The notes: generated from the letters alone by a model not told the origin. A stretch of DNA of 64,000 nt from Verrucomicrobiaceae bacterium UBA1938 (GCA_002336895.1 DDFC01000043.1:27446-91445), one strand, 5' to 3'. Positions 7,731 through 15,581 are shown, numbered from the stretch's first letter. A program made the numbers and translations.

Positions 7731-9881
7731 ATGGACCGCGACGACTCAGCCCCCGCACTCACGCACAGCGAAACGATCACCACCGCGCACGGTGCGGTGG
7801 ATCTCTCGCAGCTGACCGAGCGCGGGCGCAAAGACCTGGAGGCCAAGAAATGGGCCTGCCTCAACATCCAGGCGCGCATGGAAGACGGGTCCAAAAAGCG
7901 CCCGGCATGCGATGCCATCGCACGCGAGCTGGAGACAGAATTTCACCTGGAGCTGAGCGGCGAGCGCCTTCGCAAACTCTATGATAAATGGGAGAAGGAA
8001 GGAGACAGCGCCCTCGTCTCCGGCCTGCTCAAAGGCCGCTCCCAGGCGCGCAAGATCCCGGGCCGCGTGATCCAGCAGTACTGGAGCCTCTTTCTCAACA
8101 TGAAGGACAAGGCCAGCAAGGACCAGGCTTGGCGCGAGCTGATCGACATGCTCGCCGCTGGCAAGACCCTGCATGGCAATGTGACCTGGCAGCGCCTCTG
8201 GCTGGAGCTCCACCCCACCGCCGATCTGCCCGACCACTGCCCCTGGAACCACCACAATCCGCCGCCCGGATGGGCCAAGACCACCTTTACCAGCCTGCCC
8301 GAGCCCGATGACGTGGTGCAGGCCCTGATGCTGCGCGGCATGGCCGGGGCCAAGGCCAAGCTGGCGCAGATGGCCGGCGTGCGCATCGACTGGAGCACGC
8401 TGCGCATCGGCGAGATGTACATGATCGATGACCATGATCCCGATCTCATGTGCATCATCGGAGACCAGATCGTGAGACTGCGGCTCATCGTGCTGATCGA
8501 GGTGCGCACCCGCCGCGTGCTGGCCTACGTCGTGCGTCCGCGCACCACGGATGACGATGGCACCATGCGCAGCATCACCCGCCGCGATGTGCAGCACCTG
8601 CTGGCAGGCTGGCTGTGGAAGTTTGGCCTGCCACGCGACTACGACTGCACCCTGTACATGGAAAACGCCGCCGCTACCACGGGCGCGGATTACAATGAGA
8701 TCCTCCTGCGCGTCACAGGCGGGCGTCTCAGCACCCACAAGACCGCGCTTTACGACCACATCGTGCGCCAGTATCGCGAACACGGCGGCACCCCCACCGG
8801 CAAGCCTCAAATTGAGAGCAAGTTCAGAACTTTTGAAACCTTCCTTTCGCAAAGCCGGGGCTGGACGGGCCGCAACTACCTGAACAAGCCGCAGGAGCTC
8901 GACGACCGCCGCCTTGAAACGAAGAAGCTGATCAACCGCATGCAGGCCCTGCCCGCCCACGCGCAGCAGCAGCTGGCGCAGGAGATCAAAGACGGCGTCA
9001 AGCGCCTGCCCTTCATGAACCTCTGGGAGGCACACCAGAAGATCGGCGAGGCCTTTGCCCTCATGGACACCCGCACGTGGCATGAGATGGAAGGCTTCCT
9101 CCGCATTCGCGAATTTCGCACCGCGCCAGACAGCGTGCTCTACTACCCGCTGAACCCCGAGCTCATCCCGCTGCAGAATGCCGATGCACGCCAGACCATC
9201 GCCGACTTTCTCGACAGTCCGCCCAACTGGCAAAGCCGACTGCTGAGCTGGGGACGCGAGCGCAGCGAGAGCAGCGCCGAATGCTGGCACCGCCTGGCCG
9301 CGCAGGTGCCGTGGGTCAAGATCAGCGAAAACGCCATGTACGAGCTGCTGCTGGATCACAAGCCCACGACCTGGAACGGCACCGGAAGCGTGCGCGTGGA
9401 GATCTGCGGCCGCATGGTGGAGTTTCGCCCCGCGCCCGGCACTCTCCCGCTGCAGATCCCCGTGGGCAGCAAGGTGCTGGCCCGCTTCAATGAAGACGCC
9501 CCGGAGCTCGCCATCATCCAGGATCACGCCGGCCGCGTGCTCGGCTCTCTGCTGCGCAGTGATCGCACGCACTACCACGACCTCGCAGGCCGCCGCGAGC
9601 AGGCCGAGTTCAAAGCCGTCACACTCGCGCACGCGCTGCGCGAAGTGAAGATCTACGACAGCCTCAACCCCGCGAGCATCCGCGAGATCGAGGACCGCGA
9701 AAACCTCGCCGCCTTCATGAGCGCCTTTGAAGGCGACCACGCCGCCGCCTTGCCCGCCGCCACCATCACCAATCCCGAAAGCGATGCCCTCGCCACCGCC
9801 GCAGCCAAGGCCGAAACCCGCAAACGCAAAGCCCCCAAGCCCCTCACCGCCGCCGAGGAATACCTCAGCATGAAGCCGTGA
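7731..9881 (+). CDS. MuA-like DDE transposase
   Basis: This 716-residue protein catalyses strand transfer of phage ends. The N-terminal 180 residues contain basic helical DNA-binding segments. The RNase H-like core has Asp233/Asp234 in YMIDD, Glu311 in YMENA and Glu362 in KPQIESKF. Spacings of 78 and 51 resemble MuA D269, D336, E392 (67, 56). The second carboxylate is Glu where MuA has Asp (motif IDN). The C-terminal region has the beta-barrel signature of Mu transposases (about 545-600), then an Ala/Lys-rich tail. The start at 7731 gives the usual length for the family. MuB follows after 40 bp. Confidence 0.9.
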   Translation: MDRDDSAPALTHSETITTAHGAVDLSQLTERGRKDLEAKKWACLNIQARMEDGSKKRPACDAIARELETEFHLELSGERLRKLYDKWEKEGDSALVSGLLKGRSQARKIPGRVIQQYWSLFLNMKDKASKDQAWRELIDMLAAGKTLHGNVTWQRLWLELHPTADLPDHCPWNHHNPPPGWAKTTFTSLPEPDDVVQALMLRGMAGAKAKLAQMAGVRIDWSTLRIGEMYMIDDHDPDLMCIIGDQIVRLRLIVLIEVRTRRVLAYVVRPRTTDDDGTMRSITRRDVQHLLAGWLWKFGLPRDYDCTLYMENAAATTGADYNEILLRVTGGRLSTHKTALYDHIVRQYREHGGTPTGKPQIESKFRTFETFLSQSRGWTGRNYLNKPQELDDRRLETKKLINRMQALPAHAQQQLAQEIKDGVKRLPFMNLWEAHQKIGEAFALMDTRTWHEMEGFLRIREFRTAPDSVLYYPLNPELIPLQNADARQTIADFLDSPPNWQSRLLSWGRERSESSAECWHRLAAQVPWVKISENAMYELLLDHKPTTWNGTGSVRVEICGRMVEFRPAPGTLPLQIPVGSKVLARFNEDAPELAIIQDHAGRVLGSLLRSDRTHYHDLAGRREQAEFKAVTLAHALREVKIYDSLNPASIREIEDRENLAAFMSAFEGDHAAALPAATITNPESDALATAAAKAETRKRKAPKPLTAAEEYLSMKP

Positions 9882-9921
9882 TTTTCAACCCCCCAGCAAC
9901 CAACACACCACCCCGCACACC

Positions 9922-11070
9922 ATGCCCCACTCACACCATACCCACCCGGAGGCCGCAGAGCGCACGCCAGCGCCCGTGCTCCCTCGCCTCATCAAGACCA
10001 CCGGCAAGCACTGGCAGAGCTACCCCGAAAACTGGAAAGCCTCCATCATCCGCATCGCCGAGATGCAGGTGAAGCTGCAGGACGAACGCCGCAACGGCCT
10101 CGACTGGACCGATGCGCAGTTCACCCGGGATCACGACACCATCGCCAAGGTCTGGCCTGCTCTGCGCACCGGCAGCTACGCCGTGCCATCCAGCGCCACC
10201 ACCATGACCAAGTGGAATGCCGCCCTGGCCGCACTCGAAGCCGCTGCCAAGGCCAATCTCCGCCGCGTCTCCTCCGATGCCCTCACCCAGCGCCCGCTCG
10301 GTCACTACATCGTGCGCAAAGACTGCGAAGCCATCCAGAGTGCCATTCAGCGCGCCCAAAAACGCGCCTCATCCCTCAACCCTGACCGCGTCGTCGCCTA
10401 CGTGGCCGAGACTGGCTGCGGCAAGACGGCCATGATCCAGCACCTGCGTGAAAAAGGCCTCATCGACTGGTCCATTGAAAGCGCCCCCTCCAGTTACAAG
10501 TCCTTCATGCTCGCCCTCGCCGACATGTGGGGGCTCCCCATCGAAGGCAAGATCACCATCGACGACCTCAAGGCCCGCATCCTCAGCCACGCCAAGACCC
10601 TCCCCGGCGTCTTCGCGCTCGATGAGATCGACACCCTCGACCGCCGCAGCCTCGTCCTCGTCAAACAGCTGCTCAATGAGTCCACGCTCGTCGTCTGCCT
10701 TTTCATGACGCCCGAGACCTACCATGGCCTGCAGCACATCGCCGTGCGTCAGGACAAGCAGGGCTCCCAGCTCAAGCAGATCCTGCGCCGCTTCGAAGCC
10801 CTCATCCCCGCCAGCCCCATCACCCCTGAAGAGGTCGCGCAGTTCTCCCCCGAGATCTACACCGCAGCCACCCGCGACCAGCTCAAGCTCCTCGCCCACG
10901 AAGCCAACGCCATGGGTGGCATCGACGCCATCAAACGCATCGCCTCCAACCTCACCGACCTCCAGCATCCCGCCCGCACCCCCATCCCCGAAGACACCTT
11001 CACCAGAGCCCTCCGCCTCTACCGCCTCGCCGTCCCCACCCCCACCACCAACCACAGGAGGGCTGCGTAA
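9922..11070 (+). CDS. MuB-like AAA+ ATPase, transposition target selector
   Basis: The 382-residue protein has Walker A at AETGCGKT (162-169) and Walker B at FALDEID (Asp234, Glu235). It fits the AAA ATPases that sit beside MuA and deliver target DNA. The first 150 residues form an extra helical domain, longer than in MuB (312 residues). The last codons (RRAA) are encoded by AGGAGGGCTGCGTAA, which supplies the ribosome-binding site for the gene at 11074. Confidence 0.88.
   Translation: MPHSHHTHPEAAERTPAPVLPRLIKTTGKHWQSYPENWKASIIRIAEMQVKLQDERRNGLDWTDAQFTRDHDTIAKVWPALRTGSYAVPSSATTMTKWNAALAALEAAAKANLRRVSSDALTQRPLGHYIVRKDCEAIQSAIQRAQKRASSLNPDRVVAYVAETGCGKTAMIQHLREKGLIDWSIESAPSSYKSFMLALADMWGLPIEGKITIDDLKARILSHAKTLPGVFALDEIDTLDRRSLVLVKQLLNESTLVVCLFMTPETYHGLQHIAVRQDKQGSQLKQILRRFEALIPASPITPEEVAQFSPEIYTAATRDQLKLLAHEANAMGGIDAIKRIASNLTDLQHPARTPIPEDTFTRALRLYRLAVPTPTTNHRRAA
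11056..11070 (+). promoter_or_regulatory. Shine-Dalgarno cassette embedded in gene 3' end
   Basis: AGGAGGGCTGCGTAA encodes the C-terminal Arg-Arg-Ala-Ala-stop of the MuB-like gene and places a strong Shine-Dalgarno before the ATG at 11074. The same 15-mer occurs at 11521-11535. Confidence 0.7.
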
Positions 11071-11073
11071 GCC

Positions 11074-11535
11074 ATGCAAGACATCTACTACATCGAGCAG
11101 CCGATCACCGTGCATGAGCGCATCCGCAGCATGGCTGCTGATCTTATGCTGCAGTGCATGAGAAGCCTCGAATTCCTCTCGCGATGGGAGATCTTCGACA
11201 CGCTGCGCTGGTGGGCAGAAGACCAGCTCCAGACCCTTTTCGCCATCTGGTGGCAGGACACACCCGATTCGCTGCAAATGGCTGCAAACGGCGAAATTCC
11301 ACTGCATGCCATCAGCCCTTGGGAACGTTCCCAGATTCTTGACTTCGACGACATCGAATGCTGCTGCATCGACTGCCACACGTTGTCCATGGTCAGGGAG
11401 GCTGAAAACGATCTCTGCCCTTATTGCGAAGGCAGCCTCTTCCTCGGTGAAGACTGGAGCCACATTCCAGTGCGCCGCTACTGGACCCCCGAACCATCCA
11501 AGCCCCTGCTTCTCACCGAAAGGAGGGCTGCGTAA
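11074..11535 (+). CDS. Hypothetical phage protein with a zinc ribbon
   Basis: The 153-residue protein has a helical N-terminal half rich in Trp and Met, then CCCIDC (98-103) and CPYC (about 117-120), a plausible treble or zinc ribbon. It ends in RRAA encoded by the repeated Shine-Dalgarno cassette. No family is recognised. Confidence 0.62.
   Translation: MQDIYYIEQPITVHERIRSMAADLMLQCMRSLEFLSRWEIFDTLRWWAEDQLQTLFAIWWQDTPDSLQMAANGEIPLHAISPWERSQILDFDDIECCCIDCHTLSMVREAENDLCPYCEGSLFLGEDWSHIPVRRYWTPEPSKPLLLTERRAA
11521..11535 (+). promoter_or_regulatory. Shine-Dalgarno cassette embedded in gene 3' end
   Basis: An exact second copy of AGGAGGGCTGCGTAA ends the preceding gene and lies 4 bp before the ATG at 11540. 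Confidence 0.7.
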
Positions 11536-11539
11536 GACT

Positions 11540-11959
11540 ATGAGCACCTATCACCCTCTACTCGACGGCCCCGCTGAGCCTATCGGCCTTGCCATGGATG
11601 ACACTGGCACTCTGTCCACCTGCGGAGATCCCATCGTCGATGCCGTCATCAACAAGGTGCGCCAGACCTGCCCAGACGCAGACGTGACAGATGTCGTCAC
11701 ACGCAAGCTGCAATCCCGCTCGCTCGCTGGCCTGGCCAAATATAACACCCCTCTGACGCGCACCGATCTCAATGACATGGAATGGCTCCAGCATGCCCAA
11801 GAAGAAGCGCTGGACCTGGCCAATTATTTGGAGGTGATCATCCAAAAATACCCGGACATGCCAGCGTATGGCGAGATGCAAATCAGAGCCTTGAGCGTCG
11901 CATGCGGTCTTCAGCTGGCGATCAGCGCACTCCTCAAAGAGCAAAGGAGGGCCGCGTGA
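11540..11959 (+). CDS. Conserved-type phage helical protein
   Basis: This 139-residue protein has a region (LAKYNTPLTRTDLNDMEWLQHAQEEA, shown here in parts: AKYNTPL near 66 and EWLQHAQEEALD near 80) that resembles a widespread phage protein of the type AKYG-L..D-W..HA.EE..D...YL, sometimes annotated DUF5664 or MazG-like. The all-helical fold could act on nucleotides, but this is not shown. It ends in RRAA, again over a Shine-Dalgarno cassette. Confidence 0.65.
   Translation: MSTYHPLLDGPAEPIGLAMDDTGTLSTCGDPIVDAVINKVRQTCPDADVTDVVTRKLQSRSLAGLAKYNTPLTRTDLNDMEWLQHAQEEALDLANYLEVIIQKYPDMPAYGEMQIRALSVACGLQLAISALLKEQRRAA
11945..11959 (+). promoter_or_regulatory. Shine-Dalgarno cassette embedded in gene 3' end
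   Basis: AGGAGGGCCGCGTGA, a two-base variant of the cassette, ends the preceding gene and overlaps the ATG of the next (GTGATG). Confidence 0.65.
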
Positions 11960-12342
11960 TGAAAGCCCGAGCCTATAAGGTCAAGCCCATGCCATTCCTC
12001 GAATGGCTGACAGCTTTTCATCAGCAGGCCAACAGCCTCCCCATGCCGCAGCACCGCGACTGCTCAGACGATGATCTGCTGCCCACCATCACCCGCGCCA
12101 GCGATCCCCGCCCCGGTGATCGTTTTCTCGGTCTCGATAACGCCACGGTGATTGAGGTTAAAAGCGTTTTCCCCATGGAAGAAGCCGGCCTCGGCCCCGG
12201 CCACGATCGCTGCGTCGAATACACCGACACCCGCCACGGCGAACACCTCTTCAATCTCTTCATCTGGAAGTTCCAGGAGCTTGCAAAAATCGCCATCCAA
12301 GCAGGCCACACTTTTCACCCAGTGGAGGATGATGAGGAATGA
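11959..12342 (+). CDS. Hypothetical phage protein
   Basis: This 127-residue acidic protein contains a beta-rich middle (DRFLGLDNATVIEVKSVF, about 56-73) and ends with HPVEDDEE. No family is recognised. It is coupled upstream through the cassette and downstream by an ATGA overlap with the methylase. Confidence 0.6.
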   Translation: MKARAYKVKPMPFLEWLTAFHQQANSLPMPQHRDCSDDDLLPTITRASDPRPGDRFLGLDNATVIEVKSVFPMEEAGLGPGHDRCVEYTDTRHGEHLFNLFIWKFQELAKIAIQAGHTFHPVEDDEE

Positions 12343-13190
12343 CAACGGAGCTCTTCGACCCGTCCACCATCAAGCGCCCGCCCTTGCGCTGGTATGGTGG
12401 CAAGTTTCGCCTTGCTCCGTGGGTCATCTCCCACTTTCCAGAGCATGCAAACTACGTCGAAGTGTTCGGCGGCGCCGCTGGTGTGCTGCTTCGCAAACAG
12501 CGCTCCAAAGTGGAGGTCTACAACGATCTTGACCAGCAAGTGGTCAACTTCTTCAGCATCCTCCGGGATCCGGCTTCTCGCGCCCGTCTGATATCGCTTG
12601 TCGATTTGACACCTTTCTCACGCGATGAGTTTGAGCTGAGCTATGAAGCCAGCGCGGATCCAGTCGAAGCCGCCCGCCGTTTTTGCGTCCGCTGTTTCAT
12701 GGGGCACGGCACTTGCAGCATCGACCCCGCAGACTCCAACGGCTTCCGCAGCTGCGACGTGCGCGCCGGTAAAAGCTACGCCCGCGAATGGTCCGGCGTG
12801 CCCGCCGCGATCTCTGCCGCAGCAGACCGCCTTCAAGGTGTCACTATTGAGAACCTCGATTTTCGCAGGCTCATACCCAAATTCGATTCTCCAGAGACGC
12901 TCTTTTACATCGACCCGCCTTATCTGATGGGCACGCGGGCCTCAGGCGGAAAAGGCTACGTGCATGAAATGGACGCTGAAGCCCACCGCCAGCTTTCCTG
13001 GCTTCTCAACAAAGCTCAGGCACGCGTCTGCATCAGCCATTACCCCCACCCATTTTACGACGAGCTGTATCCCTCCGATCGCTGGAACAAAACCAGCAAA
13101 GCCACCACCGCCAATGGCCAGCGCGGAGCCGTCCCGCGCACCGAATGCCTTTGGATGAACTACAACCCACCCGCCCCCTCCGCCCAATGA
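12339..13190 (+). CDS. DNA adenine methyltransferase, D12 (Dam) class
   Basis: The 283-residue protein methylates adenine N6 in DNA using S-adenosylmethionine. The motif order is that of D12-class enzymes: RWYGGK (17-22), motif I VFGGAAG (42-48), and catalytic DPPY (192-195). In transposable phages such orphan methylases usually protect phage DNA from host restriction. The length is normal for the family. It overlaps both neighbours by 4 bp, so it belongs to the early operon with the Gam-like gene. Confidence 0.9.
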   Translation: MTTELFDPSTIKRPPLRWYGGKFRLAPWVISHFPEHANYVEVFGGAAGVLLRKQRSKVEVYNDLDQQVVNFFSILRDPASRARLISLVDLTPFSRDEFELSYEASADPVEAARRFCVRCFMGHGTCSIDPADSNGFRSCDVRAGKSYAREWSGVPAAISAAADRLQGVTIENLDFRRLIPKFDSPETLFYIDPPYLMGTRASGGKGYVHEMDAEAHRQLSWLLNKAQARVCISHYPHPFYDELYPSDRWNKTSKATTANGQRGAVPRTECLWMNYNPPAPSAQ

Positions 13191-13819
13191 CACCCACCAC
13201 CCCAACTCCCCGCGAACGAGCCATCCACCTCCTCGCCGACTACGCCACCGCGCAGGCCGATCTCAAAGCCGCCACCGCCCCTTATGAGGCCGAGGCCACC
13301 CGCATCAAAGCCGCCATCTCCAAGGCCACCGCCGCCGAAAAAGCCCGCATCAAAGAGCTTGAAGAAGCTCTCGAAAAGCTCGCCCTCGAACACGGCCCCG
13401 AAGTCTTCGGCCCCGACCGCCGCACCCTCATCGAAAACGGCTACAAGCTCCAGCTCACAAAGGTCGAAGAAATCGCCCTCGACCTCGACGAAACCGACCT
13501 CTGCCGCCTCATCCATCGCCAGCTCCGCCAGGTCGAACGCGACATCGAAACCGCCGAGGCCGCAGGCCAGCATGAAGAGGCCCAAAAGCTCGGCTTCCAG
13601 CGCATCGCCCTCAGCCAGCTCATCACCATCGAGACCCGCCTGAACCGCTCCTACATCAAAGAAAACTTTGACGACAACGAAGCCTGGTTCTCGCACTTCG
13701 GCATCGCCCTGGAGCCCAAAGACAGCGCCAGCCTCAAACCCGCCCCAAAACCCCGCGAGCCCAAAGCCAAAAAAGCCCCTCAGGCCGTGCCATCTCAACC
13801 CGTCAAGGAGGCTGCGTGA
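13187..13819 (+). CDS. gam: Gam-like host-nuclease inhibitor
   Basis: The 210-residue protein starts with a long charged coiled coil (about 10-75, with many Ala/Glu/Lys), followed by a beta region (GYKLQLTKVEEIAL) and further helices. This is the Mu Gam/Ku-like plan that shields linear DNA ends from RecBCD. Position after the methylase and downstream of A and B also fits Mu. The tail is Pro/Lys-rich and low complexity. It ends KEAA over AAGGAGGCTGCGTGA, a cassette variant. Assignment rests on architecture rather than a strict motif. Confidence 0.65.
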   Translation: MTPTTPTPRERAIHLLADYATAQADLKAATAPYEAEATRIKAAISKATAAEKARIKELEEALEKLALEHGPEVFGPDRRTLIENGYKLQLTKVEEIALDLDETDLCRLIHRQLRQVERDIETAEAAGQHEEAQKLGFQRIALSQLITIETRLNRSYIKENFDDNEAWFSHFGIALEPKDSASLKPAPKPREPKAKKAPQAVPSQPVKEAA

Positions 13820-13835
13820 TCGTTTAGTGAAAATC

Positions 13836-14210
13836 GGTAGTGGGTCATTTTGAAAATTTATGAGTGAAGACACGAAAAAAACAGACCTTGAAATGGCGAA
13901 CGAACTGTTTGCTTTCCTTCAAGGGGAGATTCCCGAAGGATATAAAATTCCACGCGGGCACCAGCCAAAGCTCACGCCTGATCAGGCTTTCACAGTAATC
14001 TGGTATTTGGGCAATTTATACTGGCAAGTTCCCGACCATATCGACCGGTGCGATGTCTGCGGTGATCTCTTTGATAGGCATTGTGGTGGAGATGTCTTGG
14101 ACTTCGGGCGGACTCCAATTTTCTTCTGCGATTCGTGCGTCAACACAGACGATTACGCGAAAAAATCAAAGCGCGATCCTGATCGCGAAAAATCAAAATG
14201 ACCCACTACC
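13836..14210. mobile_element. 375-bp mini-transposon-like cassette with 18-bp inverted repeats and 8-bp target duplication
   Basis: The ends are a perfect 18-bp inverted repeat, GGTAGTGGGTCATTTTGA at 13836-13853 and its reverse complement at 14193-14210. The 8-mer TGAAAATC directly abuts both ends (13828-13835 and 14211-14218), as for a target-site duplication. The interior is one 113-codon gene, far more A/T-rich than the flanking operon. No transposase is encoded, so the element would need one in trans. I could not assign it to an IS family. Confidence 0.8.
13860..14201 (+). CDS. Zinc-ribbon passenger protein of the mini-transposon
   Basis: The 113-residue protein has a helical acidic N-terminal half and a C-terminal zinc-finger-like module: CDVCG (about 65-69), a His-Cys pair (LFDRHCGGD) and CDSC near 90-93. 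It ends in a highly charged Lys/Asp/Arg tail. The ATG is 6 bp inside the left inverted repeat and the TGA lies within the right inverted repeat, so the coding sequence fills the element. No ribosome-binding site precedes it. The family is unknown to me. Confidence 0.7.
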   Translation: MSEDTKKTDLEMANELFAFLQGEIPEGYKIPRGHQPKLTPDQAFTVIWYLGNLYWQVPDHIDRCDVCGDLFDRHCGGDVLDFGRTPIFFCDSCVNTDDYAKKSKRDPDREKSK

Positions 14211-14234
14211 TGAAAATCATACCGTATTCCCCCC

Positions 14235-14432
14235 ATGCAGACCGAAACAATTAACTGGATCACTGACGGCACCTTGCCCGACTCCGACCTCACCGTCCTC
14301 ATCTGTGACCAGTTGGACGGCGAAGTCGATACAGGGTTTCATGATGGCGAGTGCTGGCGATGGTCTAACGCCGATCGCGTTGGCGGCCCAATCAAAGGCT
14401 GGGCTGATCTACCCCAAGGACCAAAACCATGA
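14235..14432 (+). CDS. DUF551-like small phage protein
   Basis: The 65-residue protein matches the short DUF551-type pattern seen in phages: W at residue 8, LPDSD, VLICDQLDGEVDTGF, and closing WADLPQGP. Function of the family is unknown. Before the mini-transposon inserted, this gene would have lain about 40 bp from the Gam-like gene stop. Confidence 0.6.
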   Translation: MQTETINWITDGTLPDSDLTVLICDQLDGEVDTGFHDGECWRWSNADRVGGPIKGWADLPQGPKP

Positions 14433-14641
14433 TCTTCTCCCCCTCCTCCCCGCGCAGCCCGAGATTCCACCAAAGCTCCAGATCTTTCGTTGATGTCGTC
14501 AATGAAAACAACAGAGCAGCCATTAAATGGCGGCACGTCATTTTCCAAAACAACCCTGTTCCTTTTCCTCCCTACTACCCCTTTCCTGACCTCGGTTGGA
14601 TTGTGGCGATAAACGAGAACAATAGGGATACATTAGCATGA
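14429..14641 (+). CDS. Doubtful small ORF
   Basis: This 70-codon frame overlaps both neighbours by 4 bp, which would suit a coupled gene. Its composition is Pro/Ser-rich and non-globular, and it contains a duplicated NENNR segment. It may simply be spacer before the gene at 14638. Confidence 0.25.
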   Translation: MIFSPSSPRSPRFHQSSRSFVDVVNENNRAAIKWRHVIFQNNPVPFPPYYPFPDLGWIVAINENNRDTLA

Positions 14642-15336
14642 GCCGCCCCTTCCATCTCACCCCGCTGAAGCCCACGCAGATCAAGCAGCTCTGCACCCTC
14701 GCCGGCCAGGCCTTCAAAGCCGCCCAGCGCCGGGGCGACCCTCGCACCGAAGACGGCCTCGAAACCTACCGTAAAAACGGCCAGTTCGAAGCCGCCCAAA
14801 TCCACAGCCTCAAAGACGCCCACCAGGGCCACTACCTCGCCCTGCGCGGCCACTGGTTCACCATCATCGGCAACCTCGAACAGGCCTTCTACGACCTCCT
14901 CGCCGCAGGCGACCAAAACGAGGCCCGCCGCCAGATGATGTACCGCTTTCAGGGCCAGCTCTCCCACCTCGCCGACGCCATCGCCGCCAAACGCCTCGCC
15001 GAGATCCAAACCGGGCTCCAGGCCCCGCCCCTGGAGCTCGACCAGGCCGCTGCCCAGGCCCTCGCCTACGCCGAATCCATCTCCAAGATCAGCCACAAAG
15101 CCCCCATTTGCGACCTCGACGCCCGGGGCCTGGAGCAGCTCGGCTTCACCATCACCAGCCGCGCCAACGCCATGCTAGGCCGTGGAAACGCCCAAAACCG
15201 CAACAAAAAGCAGCGCCAGCCAGTCTCAAAAACCCCTCAACCCGCCCCTGAAGAACCCCTTCAGCGCCGTTTCAGCCCCACCGGAGCCACGACAGCCCCG
15301 GTCATCCAGGATGCCCCACAAGCCCAAAGGGCCTGA
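14638..15336 (+). CDS. Hypothetical terminal phage protein
   Basis: The 232-residue helical protein is unassigned. The N-terminal half contains an HxxH-like stretch (HQGHYLALRGHW near 62-73), and the C terminus (from about 180) is Pro/Gln-rich and disordered. It is the last gene before the phage right end: its final codons include the first of the four end repeats (15298), so coding and end-recognition sequence overlap. Confidence 0.6.
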   Translation: MSRPFHLTPLKPTQIKQLCTLAGQAFKAAQRRGDPRTEDGLETYRKNGQFEAAQIHSLKDAHQGHYLALRGHWFTIIGNLEQAFYDLLAAGDQNEARRQMMYRFQGQLSHLADAIAAKRLAEIQTGLQAPPLELDQAAAQALAYAESISKISHKAPICDLDARGLEQLGFTITSRANAMLGRGNAQNRNKKQRQPVSKTPQPAPEEPLQRRFSPTGATTAPVIQDAPQAQRA

Positions 15337-15434
15337 AACCGGGTCATCCTGCCTGTAATCCCCCGTCCTACCCACCCAACCGGGCCATCCCATCCCGCCC
15401 AAATCCGCCCCATTCCGGGTCATTCCGGGTTGCA
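15298..15434. repeat. Right-end recognition repeats of the prophage
   Basis: Four related sites lie at 15298 (CCGGTCATCC), 15339 (CCGGGTCATCC), 15380 (CCGGGCCATCC) and 15415 (CCGGGTCATTCC), with a further CCGGGT at 15425. The first three are exactly 41 bp apart. They precede a terminal GTTGCA. Mu-type ends carry several transposase sites, and this array is the natural candidate. The terminal CA is at 15433-15434. Confidence 0.65.
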
Positions 15435-15581
15435 GCACGCATTGACCCAGGGCAGAGCACGGCGCATGGCGCTGATGGCGTCCATCTGCCGGGTGAGCTG
15501 CTTTTCCTCCGCGAGGAGGGCTTTCCTTGCTTCAAGCCACTCGGCCCGTGAGGCAGTCGTGTGTGTCGTTTTCATGGTCAT
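15435..15581 (-). pseudogene. DUF899 gene, 5' fragment interrupted by the prophage
   Basis: From ATG 15581 the frame encodes about 48 native residues with the DUF899 thioredoxin-like N-terminal signature: EWLEARKALLAEEKQLTRQ, then RRALPWV. It then runs into phage DNA and stops at 15420-15422. Intact DUF899 proteins have well over 200 residues. The rest should lie beyond the left prophage end, outside this window. DUF899 is a thioredoxin-fold family of unclear role. Confidence 0.8.

Larger units (their letters stand above)
1..15434. mobile_element. Mu-like transposable prophage (right end and early region; left part outside the window)
   Basis: A repressor on the minus strand faces a rightward operon that contains MuA-like DDE transposase, MuB-like ATPase, an adenine methylase and a Gam-like protein, which is the early module of transposable phages. 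The right boundary is placed at about 15434. There the reading frame of a minus-strand DUF899 gene breaks off, and phage-side sequence ends in four repeats followed by a terminal CA, as expected for Mu-type ends. No phage structural gene is visible. The two genes left of the repressor are also on the minus strand and phage-like, so the remainder is inferred to lie before position 1. Confidence 0.88.

Noticed and set aside
7746..9740. Long antisense open frame opposite the transposase
   Set aside because: The plus strand carries full MuA-like motifs; the antisense frame has only composition-driven openness.
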